Shown here: positions 49,274 through 58,268 of the stretch, one piece after another
Layout of the letters: each line of letters starts with the position of its first letter
Position numbering within the stretch: position 1 is the first letter of the stretch
DNA from: Herpetomonas samuelpessoai
Lineage: Eukaryota; Euglenozoa; Kinetoplastea; Trypanosomatida; Trypanosomatidae
Assembly (NCBI GenBank): GCA_030849835.1
Contig: JASAOC010002140.1
Span: forward strand, 248,001 to 312,000
DNA length: 64,000 nucleotides
Direction of reading: 5' to 3'
Notes under the pieces: model-generated
The model's input: only the letters and a program-made list of their open reading frames with translations
Databases searched by the model: none
Told to the model about the DNA's origin: nothing
Made by a program: the position numbers and the translations under genes

Positions 49274-50668
49274 ATGTCTCGACGGATCGTTTATACACGT
49301 CCCAAGAAAGACCCAGAGGATACCCTTCTAGGCTTCTTGGCGCGGAAGTTTACCTACCTGTCGGCAGAGCAGTGGCTCGACCACATCTGTGCGGGTAATG
49401 TGTTCCTGAATAGCACCGTTGCAAAGGATCCCAATGCCATCCTCTCGCAGCGCGACGTCCTGCAGTTCGCTCCGCCGCGCTCTCTCGAGCCCCCAGTGGA
49501 CGAGGAGCACATTGACTTCCTTTACGAGGACGAAGCACTGATCGCGTGCGCCAAAAATGGAAACCTCCCTGTCACGGAGGGCGGTAGGTATTGTCAGAAC
49601 ACGCTCATTGGCGTGCTTCACCGCCGACGCCACAGGGAGGCAGTGGCAGACAGCCCCGTTGCAGAGAAAGTCTCTCCATGTGAAACCACTGTGTGTCCCG
49701 GAAAGGCGGACAACCCACGCAAACGAAACCGCGACACGGACAGCGTGCAGGCACCGCCCTCACCAAATGCGCCGGACCATTCCTCCAAGACGTGCTACTT
49801 CTCTGTTCACCGGCTTGACAAGGAGACGTCGGGTATCGTCGTATTAGCCAAAAGCTCGGAAGTTGCGAATGCAATGCGACAAGCGTTTGAAGCGCAGTCG
49901 GATGTGACCGTACCAATGGGCGTCCACGAATCACTGCCGGGAAGTTCTCCACCCCTTGTAGACATGTCAGTAGAGGCATTCGATCGTTTGTTAACGGCGA
50001 AATCTGGAATCCGCAAGGTATACGTGGCCTTATTGGCTGGCGTTGCCACCCCTGGAGAGGTTTTCGTCGTCCACAATCGCATCGGTACGGTGGGAGAGCA
50101 TCCCCATATGAAGGAGAAGATAGAGCACCAGAAGCTCAGGAAACTCAAGATGGTGTGCGCGCCACTCACGTCTTCAAAGAACGATTCTCTTCTCTCCTTT
50201 GGCAAGGATGCGGTATCTAAAGTTACCATTGAAAAGACAAGTACTGTGTTGGGCCTCTCTCTTGCACGGGTGGAAATCCTCACGGGTCGCAGTCATCAAA
50301 TTCGCGTGCACTGCGCTCACATTGGGTACCCTGTGCTTGGTGACAAGCTGTACACAACCTCACAGCCAGGGAAGGTCGGGTTTGGCTTTCCCGTCAATGA
50401 TGACGTCTATCTCTCGCGTGTCCGGGCCCTGGACAGCGACACAGGCAACAACATCTACGCCAGTGATGCGGTGCAGCCGCAGTGGGCATGTCGGCGACAC
50501 TGCTTGCACGCGGCAGAGCTGACGTTTCAGCATCCAGTGTGCGCAGGTGCTCCCCTCGTGCACCTGGTCGACGAAGCGAAACGATGGTTCTTGCGCGATA
50601 TCCGTCCTTGCGCCACGTCAGACGCGTCTACCGTGTTGATCTCCGAGCTTGAGGAGTTCCTTTCGTGA
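49274..50668 (+). CDS. RNA pseudouridine synthase, RluA family
   Basis: The 464-residue product should convert uridine to pseudouridine in rRNA, tRNA or another RNA. Residues about 17-65 look like an S4 RNA-binding domain (LGFLARKFTYLSAEQWLDHI, GNVFLN). The catalytic domain follows: FLYEDEALIACAKNGNLPV corresponds to the usual LYEDxxLLVVNKPxGLPV, with the common Lys-Pro replaced by Lys-Asn. The HRLDKETSG signature contains the catalytic Asp182. The later LARVEILTGRSHQIRVHCAHIGYP and VLGDKLY are typical. Inserts rich in charged residues lie at about 125-170 and 200-235. The N-terminus is not an obvious organelle signal. The target RNA cannot be deduced. Confidence 0.93.
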   Translation: MSRRIVYTRPKKDPEDTLLGFLARKFTYLSAEQWLDHICAGNVFLNSTVAKDPNAILSQRDVLQFAPPRSLEPPVDEEHIDFLYEDEALIACAKNGNLPVTEGGRYCQNTLIGVLHRRRHREAVADSPVAEKVSPCETTVCPGKADNPRKRNRDTDSVQAPPSPNAPDHSSKTCYFSVHRLDKETSGIVVLAKSSEVANAMRQAFEAQSDVTVPMGVHESLPGSSPPLVDMSVEAFDRLLTAKSGIRKVYVALLAGVATPGEVFVVHNRIGTVGEHPHMKEKIEHQKLRKLKMVCAPLTSSKNDSLLSFGKDAVSKVTIEKTSTVLGLSLARVEILTGRSHQIRVHCAHIGYPVLGDKLYTTSQPGKVGFGFPVNDDVYLSRVRALDSDTGNNIYASDAVQPQWACRRHCLHAAELTFQHPVCAGAPLVHLVDEAKRWFLRDIRPCATSDASTVLISELEEFLS

Positions 50669-51114
50669 CAACTGCTATATGCAGATGCCGGATATCCTGG
50701 TACAGCAAGTGCTAATAACAGCTGATGACAACCTGAACGCAAGGCATTACTCTCTTATAGTGGCACACGACGCACGTTGTCTGTCGCAACCACCTCCATG
50801 TTCTGGCAAGAAAGCAAGGTCATTCTGGTCCTCGAACGTTGGTGAATGCCTCATGGCGGGTCACTGTACCCACACACATGCACACCCAATAAGCTCGTCT
50901 CCCCTCCTGCCACCTGGTGCTGTGCATTCTTACGCCCTAGCCTACTCTAGCTTAACAAGCACCGTAGTCTTGTCAGCGGTTGTTGTTGTTCTTCTTGCTT
51001 GGCATTTCGGATTTAACTCATCCTTTGCTAAAACACTTCTCTGTTATCTATTTGAATATTCCTGTACTGATTTTTTTTTCCCTTCCCCCCCCCCCACCTT
51101 CTCAGCGAGGCACC
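50669..51114. other. Spacer
   Basis: No gene is supported. It ends in a T run, a long C run and CAG at 51103-51105. Confidence 0.7.
51071..51105 (+). promoter_or_regulatory. Strong trans-splice acceptor
   Basis: A near-pure tract of T then C (including 13 C in a row) ends in CAG at 51103-51105, nine bases before ATG 51115. This is the clearest acceptor in the window together with that of APC1. Confidence 0.7.
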
Positions 51115-52350
51115 ATGACAACTGCCAACGCGGCGCCAGAGTCGCTGCCAACAAACGATAACGATCGACTGTTGTTCTACAGTGAGGTCGTTATAGCCAA
51201 CATCCCTTCGCTGATTGCGGATTTGAGCTCCCCAAAGTACACCTTCCTTAGTTTCTCCGAGAGGACCCGCAACGAGGTGAAGCAAAAGTCGGCGCTTATC
51301 CAGTCGATTAGCCGCACCTTCAACAATGTCCTCGCGACCCAAAAGCAGCTCGAGGAGAAGGAGAGGAAGCTAGAAAAGTACGAGGTGGAGCTCGTGACCG
51401 CGACACCGCCAAAGTTCATGTCCACTGAGGAGGTCCTTGCGGAAAAGGCAAACGGGCAAGCAGACGAATGTGCTGGCTCCAACGCTTCTACTGTGATGAT
51501 TCTGAATGAACAGGACATCAAACCCGTGAGGGAAGCTGAGGCTGAAAACACAAAAGAAACAGAGACGTACACGGAACTCTGCCGCACCGCAGAGGAAATG
51601 GAAACGCAGTTTGCCGCCGCGCGGGTGAAGTGTGAGGAAATGACGAAGCACGTGCAATCCCTGAAAACTAAGTATGATGCCCTTCACAACTCCCTCAAGC
51701 GAACGCAACACGAACGCAAGTTGATCGCCATCGCCAAGGAGGAGTTCGAGGAGCGTCAGGTCATCTATCACGACGCGGTGTCACTCCTGCAGGCAATGGA
51801 AACGCAGTGCCGCAACGAGGAGCTTGACATCATCCAGCAGTCCATCAAGAGGGCCCAGGACGAAGTCGATCAAATGCGGCACGAGCTTCTCCAGCGCAAG
51901 GAGAAGCACGAGGTAGAGCTCGCGGCGTATCAAATCGCGTTCAAGGAGGCACAGGCAGAGGTGGAAAGCCTCAAGGACGACACCGCATTCCTGAAAAAAC
52001 ACCAAGCGGAGCTGGAAACACTAGCCAAGAGGCAGCAGACCGAGGAATCCAGTCAAAATAGCTTGAAAAACTTTCTGATGAAGTCCGTTTCGTGGTCCGC
52101 CTCCAAGAGCGACTCGGCAAATAAGCCTCTGTCCGCGGAGCAGCTCGCCGAGGTGAAGAATGACCATGCGTTAGTGGCCCTCCTCGCAGCTAACATATTC
52201 GCCATGGACGAACAGCGAAAATCCGTAGCGGGGATTCTAGCCCAGGTGCCCAACGCGTATGACAGTGATGCCGTACGCTCCGCTCTCCACCGTATTCAGG
52301 GCGTCTTGGGGCCCGCCATAGTCCTCGACGAGGCTGCGTTAGAAGGCTGA
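51115..52350 (+). CDS. Coiled-coil protein, unrecognised
   Basis: The 411-residue product is dominated by long amphipathic helices rich in Glu, Lys, Gln and Ala from about residue 55 to 320 (for example QKQLEEKERKLEKYEVELV, AEEMETQFAAARVKCEEMTK and RRAQDEVDQM-like heptads), interrupted near 100-135. The N-terminal 50 residues (DRLLFYSEVVIANIPSLIADL) and the C-terminal 80 (LAANIFAMDEQRKSVAGIL, VRSALHRIQGVLG) look like shorter helical caps. There are no enzyme motifs, no signal peptide and no membrane segment. A cytoskeletal, flagellar or tethering protein is the usual expectation for such a sequence; nothing here decides. The start is fixed by the strong acceptor nine bases upstream. Confidence 0.85.
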   Translation: MTTANAAPESLPTNDNDRLLFYSEVVIANIPSLIADLSSPKYTFLSFSERTRNEVKQKSALIQSISRTFNNVLATQKQLEEKERKLEKYEVELVTATPPKFMSTEEVLAEKANGQADECAGSNASTVMILNEQDIKPVREAEAENTKETETYTELCRTAEEMETQFAAARVKCEEMTKHVQSLKTKYDALHNSLKRTQHERKLIAIAKEEFEERQVIYHDAVSLLQAMETQCRNEELDIIQQSIKRAQDEVDQMRHELLQRKEKHEVELAAYQIAFKEAQAEVESLKDDTAFLKKHQAELETLAKRQQTEESSQNSLKNFLMKSVSWSASKSDSANKPLSAEQLAEVKNDHALVALLAANIFAMDEQRKSVAGILAQVPNAYDSDAVRSALHRIQGVLGPAIVLDEAALEG

Positions 52351-52982
52351 AGTCTCCTCTTCCAGATCTTGTGGACCCTCTGTACCTTGCTCGTCTCACG
52401 TTGTTTCTGTTTCCACACAGACACGTACACCACCAGGGGAATGTCACTGCATACCCACGCCTTCTGTCATTTGCTGTTCCTTTGCTTGATATCAGTTTTA
52501 TGCGGATAACAGAACATCATCAGCGCGTTAATGTGCAATTTGTCAACTATCACGTTGCTTGTGAAGATGGAAAGGTTGCAGCCATCTCTGTTTAAAATGA
52601 CACCAAAGGTGTCTCCTCTGCTGCTGTCCTTGCCGTCATCTTAGACGGAGGTGGCCACTGTTTCGTAGACGTACTTGTCGGTCTACACCTGACTGCAACG
52701 CCACATGAAGTATCCGCTCTTTGTCACAGATGCTCTCTATTACCTGCTGCTTCCTTGTCATGGCATAGATACTCACTAAAACCCGCTTAGTAGAAAAATC
52801 GTTGGAGTAGACGCACACGGGAAAGAGTTAGGGAGATCACGGCAGAGCGCCAGTTCAAAACGCCATCCTGCTTGAGATTTACAAGCACTCGCTCAACGGC
52901 TCTCACAGCTGCCGTTCCGTGGAGGCATTGCTGCACAGACGTATTTCTCCCGCGTTGTGGACACAATTGACTGCTGACGATC
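52351..52982. other. Spacer
   Basis: No gene is supported. Composition is more balanced than in other spacers, and there is no strong pyrimidine tract close to the next ATG. Confidence 0.65.
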
Positions 52983-54401
52983 ATGTCCCTGCTTGCCTTC
53001 CCCTTCGCTGTGCAAGTGGCTGCGGACTGCGGCGGCGTAAAGGTGAACCTCCGTTTTACCTTTGACGAAATCCCCACCTTGAAGCAACTGCTGCTCCTCG
53101 TCAACGACGCCTTTAGCGTCATTTACCAGCAGCAGCGCATTCATGCCATCTTTGATATAGGTGCAGCGGTCGTCTTTAACGATGTCCGCTGCACGTGGGA
53201 CCGACTAGAGAACGCCTCACAGCTTTACCACACCGCCCAGGTGTACGTGTTCCAGCCCAACCTTGCGGACACACCCGCAGAACTGCCTCCGCCGATGGAT
53301 GCAGCACCGTTCTTACACGCGAAGCGCGATCTTCCCCAGCGATCGCCGTCCCGCTCCGTGTTGAGCAGCGAGGACCGTAAGTCCGTCTCTGGCACGATGC
53401 CGTGGCGAGCACCCAAGCTCACCATTGACTATGGACACGGAATCAAAGTACACGCGAAGCCAACACCTCCACGACCAGAGCCAAAGCAGTACAAGGAGTT
53501 TATTCCCGGCAGCCGACGCCTTTCCGTGTTGGCACAGGCGAACGCCTTCGATGAACCTATGGGAGAACTACTTGGCAGTACGTCAACGCCTAAACGCTTT
53601 GCTGTTCCACCAATCTACAAGCACTCAGCGAACGACACAGTCATCTCAGAAGGCGGCGGTGATGCTCTTAGTCCGGTACCCAAGTACCCTGGAGACAGAG
53701 TGCACGGTTCACAGGTCAATGGTCACCCCGCAGCGGACGGTGCTCGTCATCTTGAGAACCATGCACGGAAGAATGAGGGCAGTTCTGTTTCTCCCAGGGC
53801 TTCTTCCAGGAACGTACCGGATGACGAACGTGCTGCTGCGAGCAGAGGAGCGTCTGGCAAACCACACCGTGTCTTACTGTCCCCCCAGCGGAACGACGAC
53901 GACGAGGACGCGTCGCCCACGGACTTCAGAAGTAGGCGGGTGTCAGCAATGACGAAGAACACTCGTTACGACGCCGACAGATCGTCTCCGAAGAGTGACT
54001 CTGCTGTGCGATACGGAAGTCATAGAGTCCTATCGGCTAGCCAATTGAAACCTGCGTATACCACCACTGGTCCAATCCGGCTGGCATCAGCATCCCCTTC
54101 GACTCCGCCCTCGCATAGTCGTATAAGCGTCCTCTCTGTCTCCCGTGGTAGCTACAGTGCGGGTGCAGGGAGTTCTCCGCGCTACCGCACCTACGCTACG
54201 CCGCAGCGCGAAGAGGCGATGAAGAGTTACAACACGCACTCACCTGGCGTCGCTTCGCTCTCACTTCAGGAGGAGCGCGAAAAGTTGAAAGCCCGGATGA
54301 ACATGCCACTGGAGGAGTTGCGGAAGAGTCTTCAACTGGAGCGAGAGGAAATGGAACGCAGCCTCAGTCGAAGTGGCACCTCAGGCAATCGATTTTATTA
54401 A
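52983..54401 (+). CDS. Protein with BILBO1-type N-terminal (ubiquitin-like) domain
   Basis: The 472-residue product starts MSLLAFPFAVQVAAD and residues 1 to about 100 follow the layout I remember for the N-terminal domain of BILBO1, the flagellar-pocket-collar protein: FxVQVAAD at the start, VNLRFTFDEIPTLKQLLLLV for the VNF...L strand and helix, a middle strand (VVFNDVRCTWDRLENASQL), and the closing QVYVFQP, followed directly by a proline-rich ELPPPMD. In BILBO1 this ubiquitin-like domain binds the partner FPC4. Unlike BILBO1 there is no EF-hand pair and no long coiled coil. Residues about 110-400 are disordered and basic with many Ser/Arg/Pro. The end (about 420-460) is a charged helix, SLQEEREKLKARMNMPLEEL and following. 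A role at the flagellar pocket collar or another cytoskeletal site is inference. Confidence 0.7.
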   Translation: MSLLAFPFAVQVAADCGGVKVNLRFTFDEIPTLKQLLLLVNDAFSVIYQQQRIHAIFDIGAAVVFNDVRCTWDRLENASQLYHTAQVYVFQPNLADTPAELPPPMDAAPFLHAKRDLPQRSPSRSVLSSEDRKSVSGTMPWRAPKLTIDYGHGIKVHAKPTPPRPEPKQYKEFIPGSRRLSVLAQANAFDEPMGELLGSTSTPKRFAVPPIYKHSANDTVISEGGGDALSPVPKYPGDRVHGSQVNGHPAADGARHLENHARKNEGSSVSPRASSRNVPDDERAAASRGASGKPHRVLLSPQRNDDDEDASPTDFRSRRVSAMTKNTRYDADRSSPKSDSAVRYGSHRVLSASQLKPAYTTTGPIRLASASPSTPPSHSRISVLSVSRGSYSAGAGSSPRYRTYATPQREEAMKSYNTHSPGVASLSLQEEREKLKARMNMPLEELRKSLQLEREEMERSLSRSGTSGNRFY

Positions 54402-55187
54402 TTTTTACTTGCCGTTTTCTTTGTCAAACATTTACAGCGTTTTCGTGGTTCTTATCTGACATTGTTCCTCCCCTTTCTTCTAATCCTCCGTGTATTGTAT
54501 TGTATTGTGTTTTTTTTTATCTCTTTTCTTTCCCATGACTCGGCCTCTTCCCACTCCTGCATCGATTTAGCTTTTACTTACTTCCAAAGTCGTGTTCGAC
54601 GCTGTCCGTCTCTCGTGTTTCTCCCAACACACTCCTCTATAGACTTTTTTTTGTTGTGTGTAGAGACATCCTCCCACCACACCCTACACGCGGAAAAAAT
54701 TCCTACTTGCCTCTCTTGATGCCCTCACCTCCCCCTCCACTCCTTGTACTATTATTCTTCCTGTACCACCTCTATATTTTCTCTTCTATGCGATCGCTTC
54801 TGTGAAGCCATGCTAGCATCCGTTGCTCTATCAACTCTCCTCACGACCATGAAAGAATGTAGTGGACGGACTCATCGTGAGATGGTGTCGGTTATCGCAC
54901 GGTCTATGTAGAAAAGGAAATAAAGCTTCAGCAGCACAAGTACTGCGCTGTGTTATAAGAGACCTTCATGGGATGGCTCGCGTGTTTGCTTTCTTATTGG
55001 TGGCTAAGCTAACCTTCCAACCGCATCCCTTCTTTTTCAAGCTTCTCGTCCGCTACAACCGCTCAGTTCAGCGGACAGCGATTGTCTTTATTCACTATTC
55101 CAGTCAAAGAGCAACTTTGAAAAGTTCTTTCAAAAGATCTGTAAGCATTAAAACCAAAAGATAAGGCAGTAACTCGAACACCTAGTC
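54402..55187. other. Spacer
   Basis: No gene is supported. It is pyrimidine-rich at 54440-54790, with three TATTG units near 54491-54506, then mixed sequence. Confidence 0.7.
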
Positions 55188-56288
55188 ATGTCGGCGCAGC
55201 AAACGCACGAATTGCAAGAGTCGTGCAAGCGCATCTTGCGCCGCCTTCAAGAGAACAGGAGTAAATCTTTCCCTTGCATTCTCTGCGGGATTTATGTCGT
55301 CGGTGGTGAGGAAAAACTCATGCAGCACCTTGCGGAGCGCCACCACGCCACTGTCTGCCACTTCAGTGACGTCGTTGATCTGGATGGCTTCTTGGAAGCT
55401 CTCCGGAGTCGCCTCGATACCGTCAAGGCCCTGCGCTGCCCTGTGTGCATGACAGAGGTGGGCAACCGCAGTGCGGTGTCCGCGCTGACTGTTCACCTGG
55501 ATCAAGAAAATCACGGGGCGTGGAATAGCGCCACCATCCCTGCGCTCGCGCCGTTCTGTCTCCCTGTGAGCCTGATGCACGCAACCGACAGCAGCAGCAG
55601 TGGTGCGGTGGGAGCAGGTGTTACTGGGGATCCGGACGAAGACGACGACTCAGAGGACATGCAGCACCTTGGTCGCAACGACGAGGATCCCGACGGTGCA
55701 GAGGAGGAGCTCCTTGACAGCGATGACGCGGACTGGAATGACGCGTGTGTGTGTCTCTACTGCCCGGAAGAGTCGGAAGAATGTCTGGAGCACATGGCGA
55801 CTGTCCACCAGTTCGACATGCGTACGACGACACGGCAGCGTCCAGATATCAAGGATGAGTACGATATTATTCGCCTCATCAATGCCACGCGCCGTTGTGT
55901 CGCGGAGGGCGTGTGCCCATACGCGTATGCACCGTCTTCCAACACCTCAGCGAAAGCGGATGACGCCGCGACAGTGGCCGTGGAGCCGTGCGCGTTCACA
56001 GGCTCACTGGAAGAGCATCTCCTTGCGAACCCTACACATCGGCTACCGAAGCTCATTCATCGCGAACTCGATAGCGAGCTCATCCCCGTCTTATCCGGGG
56101 ACACCCTCATTTCTCTTGTGGTGACCTCTGGCGAAGGTTTTCTCGCTGAGGAAACGACTGACCCCGACTTCCCCATGGCACCAACGCTGCAGCAAGTAGC
56201 GGCCCACGGCGTGGCCCTCAGCAAGCAAGCGGAGCGTGCGATGACCAAGCAGAAGCAGGCAAAGACAAAACCACCGTCAAAGAAGTAA
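55188..56288 (+). CDS. ZNF277-like C2H2 zinc-finger protein
   Basis: The 366-residue product has several C2H2-type fingers: C30-x2-C33 with H47 and H52 (PCILCGIYVVGG, LMQHLAERHH), C84-x2-C87 with H103 and H109 (RCPVCMTEVGN, LTVHLDQENH), and a third around 186-207 (VCLYCPEESEECLEHMATVH) followed by QFDM. A degenerate fourth (VCPYAY...CAFTGSLEEHLLANPTH) precedes IPVLSGDTLISLVV. Order and linkers resemble the ZNF277 family: a CLFC finger ending in KHSFDF, a line of helix with NFIRR, and a closing segment with NDTLLCTL. An acidic stretch lies at about 150-180 and the C-terminus is Lys-rich. In animals ZNF277 has been linked to chromatin and ribosomal protein uS5; the trypanosomatid function is not known. 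Confidence in the family is fair. Confidence 0.75.
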   Translation: MSAQQTHELQESCKRILRRLQENRSKSFPCILCGIYVVGGEEKLMQHLAERHHATVCHFSDVVDLDGFLEALRSRLDTVKALRCPVCMTEVGNRSAVSALTVHLDQENHGAWNSATIPALAPFCLPVSLMHATDSSSSGAVGAGVTGDPDEDDDSEDMQHLGRNDEDPDGAEEELLDSDDADWNDACVCLYCPEESEECLEHMATVHQFDMRTTTRQRPDIKDEYDIIRLINATRRCVAEGVCPYAYAPSSNTSAKADDAATVAVEPCAFTGSLEEHLLANPTHRLPKLIHRELDSELIPVLSGDTLISLVVTSGEGFLAEETTDPDFPMAPTLQQVAAHGVALSKQAERAMTKQKQAKTKPPSKK

Positions 56289-56815
56289 GGGAGCCACATA
56301 TTCCCTGAGGGATGCCATCTCTTTTGTAACCCTTGTCAAGACGTGGCGCCGTCCCACCGTATCGGCACATAATCTCTCATGTCAATGGGCTCTACGGTTT
56401 AGTTTTTTTTTTGTCGCTGGCGACTGCACCCGATCCCACCTAAACGCTAAGACTGTTCGTTTAAACGTGCACACCACCTCTAATAAACATGACAGAAAGC
56501 AATAGATGATGTAACCGAAACGGGAGAGACTCCTTAGTGTTGTACCACGGGAGACGGTTCTAGGGAGAAGTACGAGACAGTTGGGCGCCTCGGCCAGCAA
56601 CGGTCGATGAGCGTTGACCCAACAGGAAGGTCTACAATTCAAAAGCAGTAGGGCATATGAGAAGCGTATTCGTGCCACATTGCAACGCAAATAACCTGTT
56701 GTCCAACTTCCCCTTTCCACTTCTTCCGATGTAAGCGAAAAGACTAGGCCCCACGAAGTACGCGTGCACGTCGGCTGCGCTACGCACGCCTTCCACCCGT
56801 GGTCTCTCTGAGAGA
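56289..56815. other. Spacer
   Basis: No gene is supported. A T run lies near 56402-56411. No strong pyrimidine tract is seen just before the next ATG. Confidence 0.65.
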
Positions 56816-57844
56816 ATGGTGCAGCAATACAATCTAAGCACCTGCTCCCCGTTCGCCCGTGTGGCGTCGCTCTATCTCCGTAGCGAACAACGAAGACGGA
56901 GATACGCCTCGCCCATGTGGGTTGACGTGGCAGATATGCACCGCCTTCAGCTGTCCCTCTCTAAACGGCGGAGCCATGAGACTGTGTGGGTGCCATCCAC
57001 CTTTCTGGTCCCTCCAACGCAACGTGAAGAGCCAGGGTGTGATGACGAGGCATCGACGTGGCCTCAGGGAACGGAGGAGGTGCAGCAAGACGCTTTCCAC
57101 GTCAAGGACACCACGGCACCTGTGGCTCTCATGAATGCAGCTTTTCTGGAAGAGACGGATCTGTTCCTCTTTTTGGTGGCCAATCCGCTTTCACAAAGTC
57201 ACCTGGCGCTGCTAAACCGACCGAGAAACGGCGGCGCGTTCTCTATCACAATGGATGCGAACCCAACGTCTAACAACTTCTCTCAGCGATACCTGGATCC
57301 TGTGAGGGATATTCCCCTGATATCTGGCTCACAGCTGGTGTGTTGGCGGGGTGGTGTTGAAGTATGTAAGCCAGGCAGTTTGGGATACGTTTGGCTCGCA
57401 CAGAGTCACCCGTGCGTCAGCGCCCAACTCTTCTGGGGAGCCGAGTCTGCTACAAGCGTACAGAGAGGGGAGCACACTTCACATGGCCCCAGGCCCTCAT
57501 GGACAGACACGGAGGACCGCGCTGCGAATGGCAATGCGCCGGACTACTTGACGTACTTAATTCAACCACCACGGAATGCCGGAACGGACAGACCTACGAT
57601 GTCAGCGGAGAACCTATGGGTTGACGCGACAGCCGTGAATCAGTTTTCGCTTTCGTGTTTTTCCGATGCCTTTTGGACTCCGTTCCACTGGATGCACCCG
57701 CCACAGCGGACGTGCAGAGAAAGGAATACAAGGCGGGGGCACCCTTCCGTTCTGGGTCACTATTTGCTCAACACAGATGAGCTTCACATGTCCACACCCT
57801 TGGCAGAGCTCATGGAAGACGTCCTCCGTCCGCAACCGCCGTGA
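56816..57844 (+). CDS. Unrecognised protein with internally duplicated WVD module
   Basis: I do not recognise this 342-residue protein. Two segments are similar: residues 34-75, MWVDVADMHRLQLSLSKRR then ETVWVPSTFLVPPTQRE, and residues 267-300, LWVDATAVNQFSLSCFSDA then FWTPFHWMHPPQRT. Between them are a hydrophobic part (LFLFLVANPLSQSHLALLN, about 110-130), a strand-rich part (LISGSQLVCWRGGVEVC, LGYVWLAQSHPCVSAQLFWG) and a variable linker. The N-terminus is rich in Arg (EQRRRRYA). No enzyme motif, signal peptide or convincing membrane helix is present. The conserved Trp, Asp and Pro positions suggest two copies of one small domain. Reading frame and base composition support coding. Confidence 0.78.
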   Translation: MVQQYNLSTCSPFARVASLYLRSEQRRRRYASPMWVDVADMHRLQLSLSKRRSHETVWVPSTFLVPPTQREEPGCDDEASTWPQGTEEVQQDAFHVKDTTAPVALMNAAFLEETDLFLFLVANPLSQSHLALLNRPRNGGAFSITMDANPTSNNFSQRYLDPVRDIPLISGSQLVCWRGGVEVCKPGSLGYVWLAQSHPCVSAQLFWGAESATSVQRGEHTSHGPRPSWTDTEDRAANGNAPDYLTYLIQPPRNAGTDRPTMSAENLWVDATAVNQFSLSCFSDAFWTPFHWMHPPQRTCRERNTRRGHPSVLGHYLLNTDELHMSTPLAELMEDVLRPQPP

Positions 57845-58268
57845 TCGCCTTCTTGACAGATTTCTGTGTTTGTTTCTCTGCTGCTTTTTTTTTTTTCGTT
57901 CACTGCCTCTACGAGTGCCCTTATAGCTTCCCCACTGCTACTGCATAATCCGGAAAAAAAGAAAAAGGATGTTGAATCCCCGCTGCGAAGTCGCCACATG
58001 TGAAAGGTTTCAAAGGATGTCATCTGTCATCCCTGCGTGGCAACACCCTCTCCCCCCCCCCAGTCAGAATGCTTCACTGCACCCTCGCTTACTTCCCTTC
58101 GATAAACGTGTCACGTTCCTTTCCCTAGATACGTACAACTCCCGCCCCTGCGTGATCGGTGACGGCATCTACGCAAACACGGCGAACCAGTTCTTCTAGA
58201 AGCATCATACATTACGACAACATTGATTTTGTGGTTTCTCTTTTCGTGGTGACTTTTGCCTTGCAGAC
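57845..58268. other. Spacer before APC1
   Basis: No gene is supported. It contains a T run near 57885-57896, an A run near 57954-57960, a C run near 58052-58061 and the acceptor at 58266. Confidence 0.7.
58233..58266 (+). promoter_or_regulatory. Strong trans-splice acceptor of APC1
   Basis: A T/C-rich stretch ends in CAG at 58264-58266, only two bases before ATG 58269. Confidence 0.65.
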
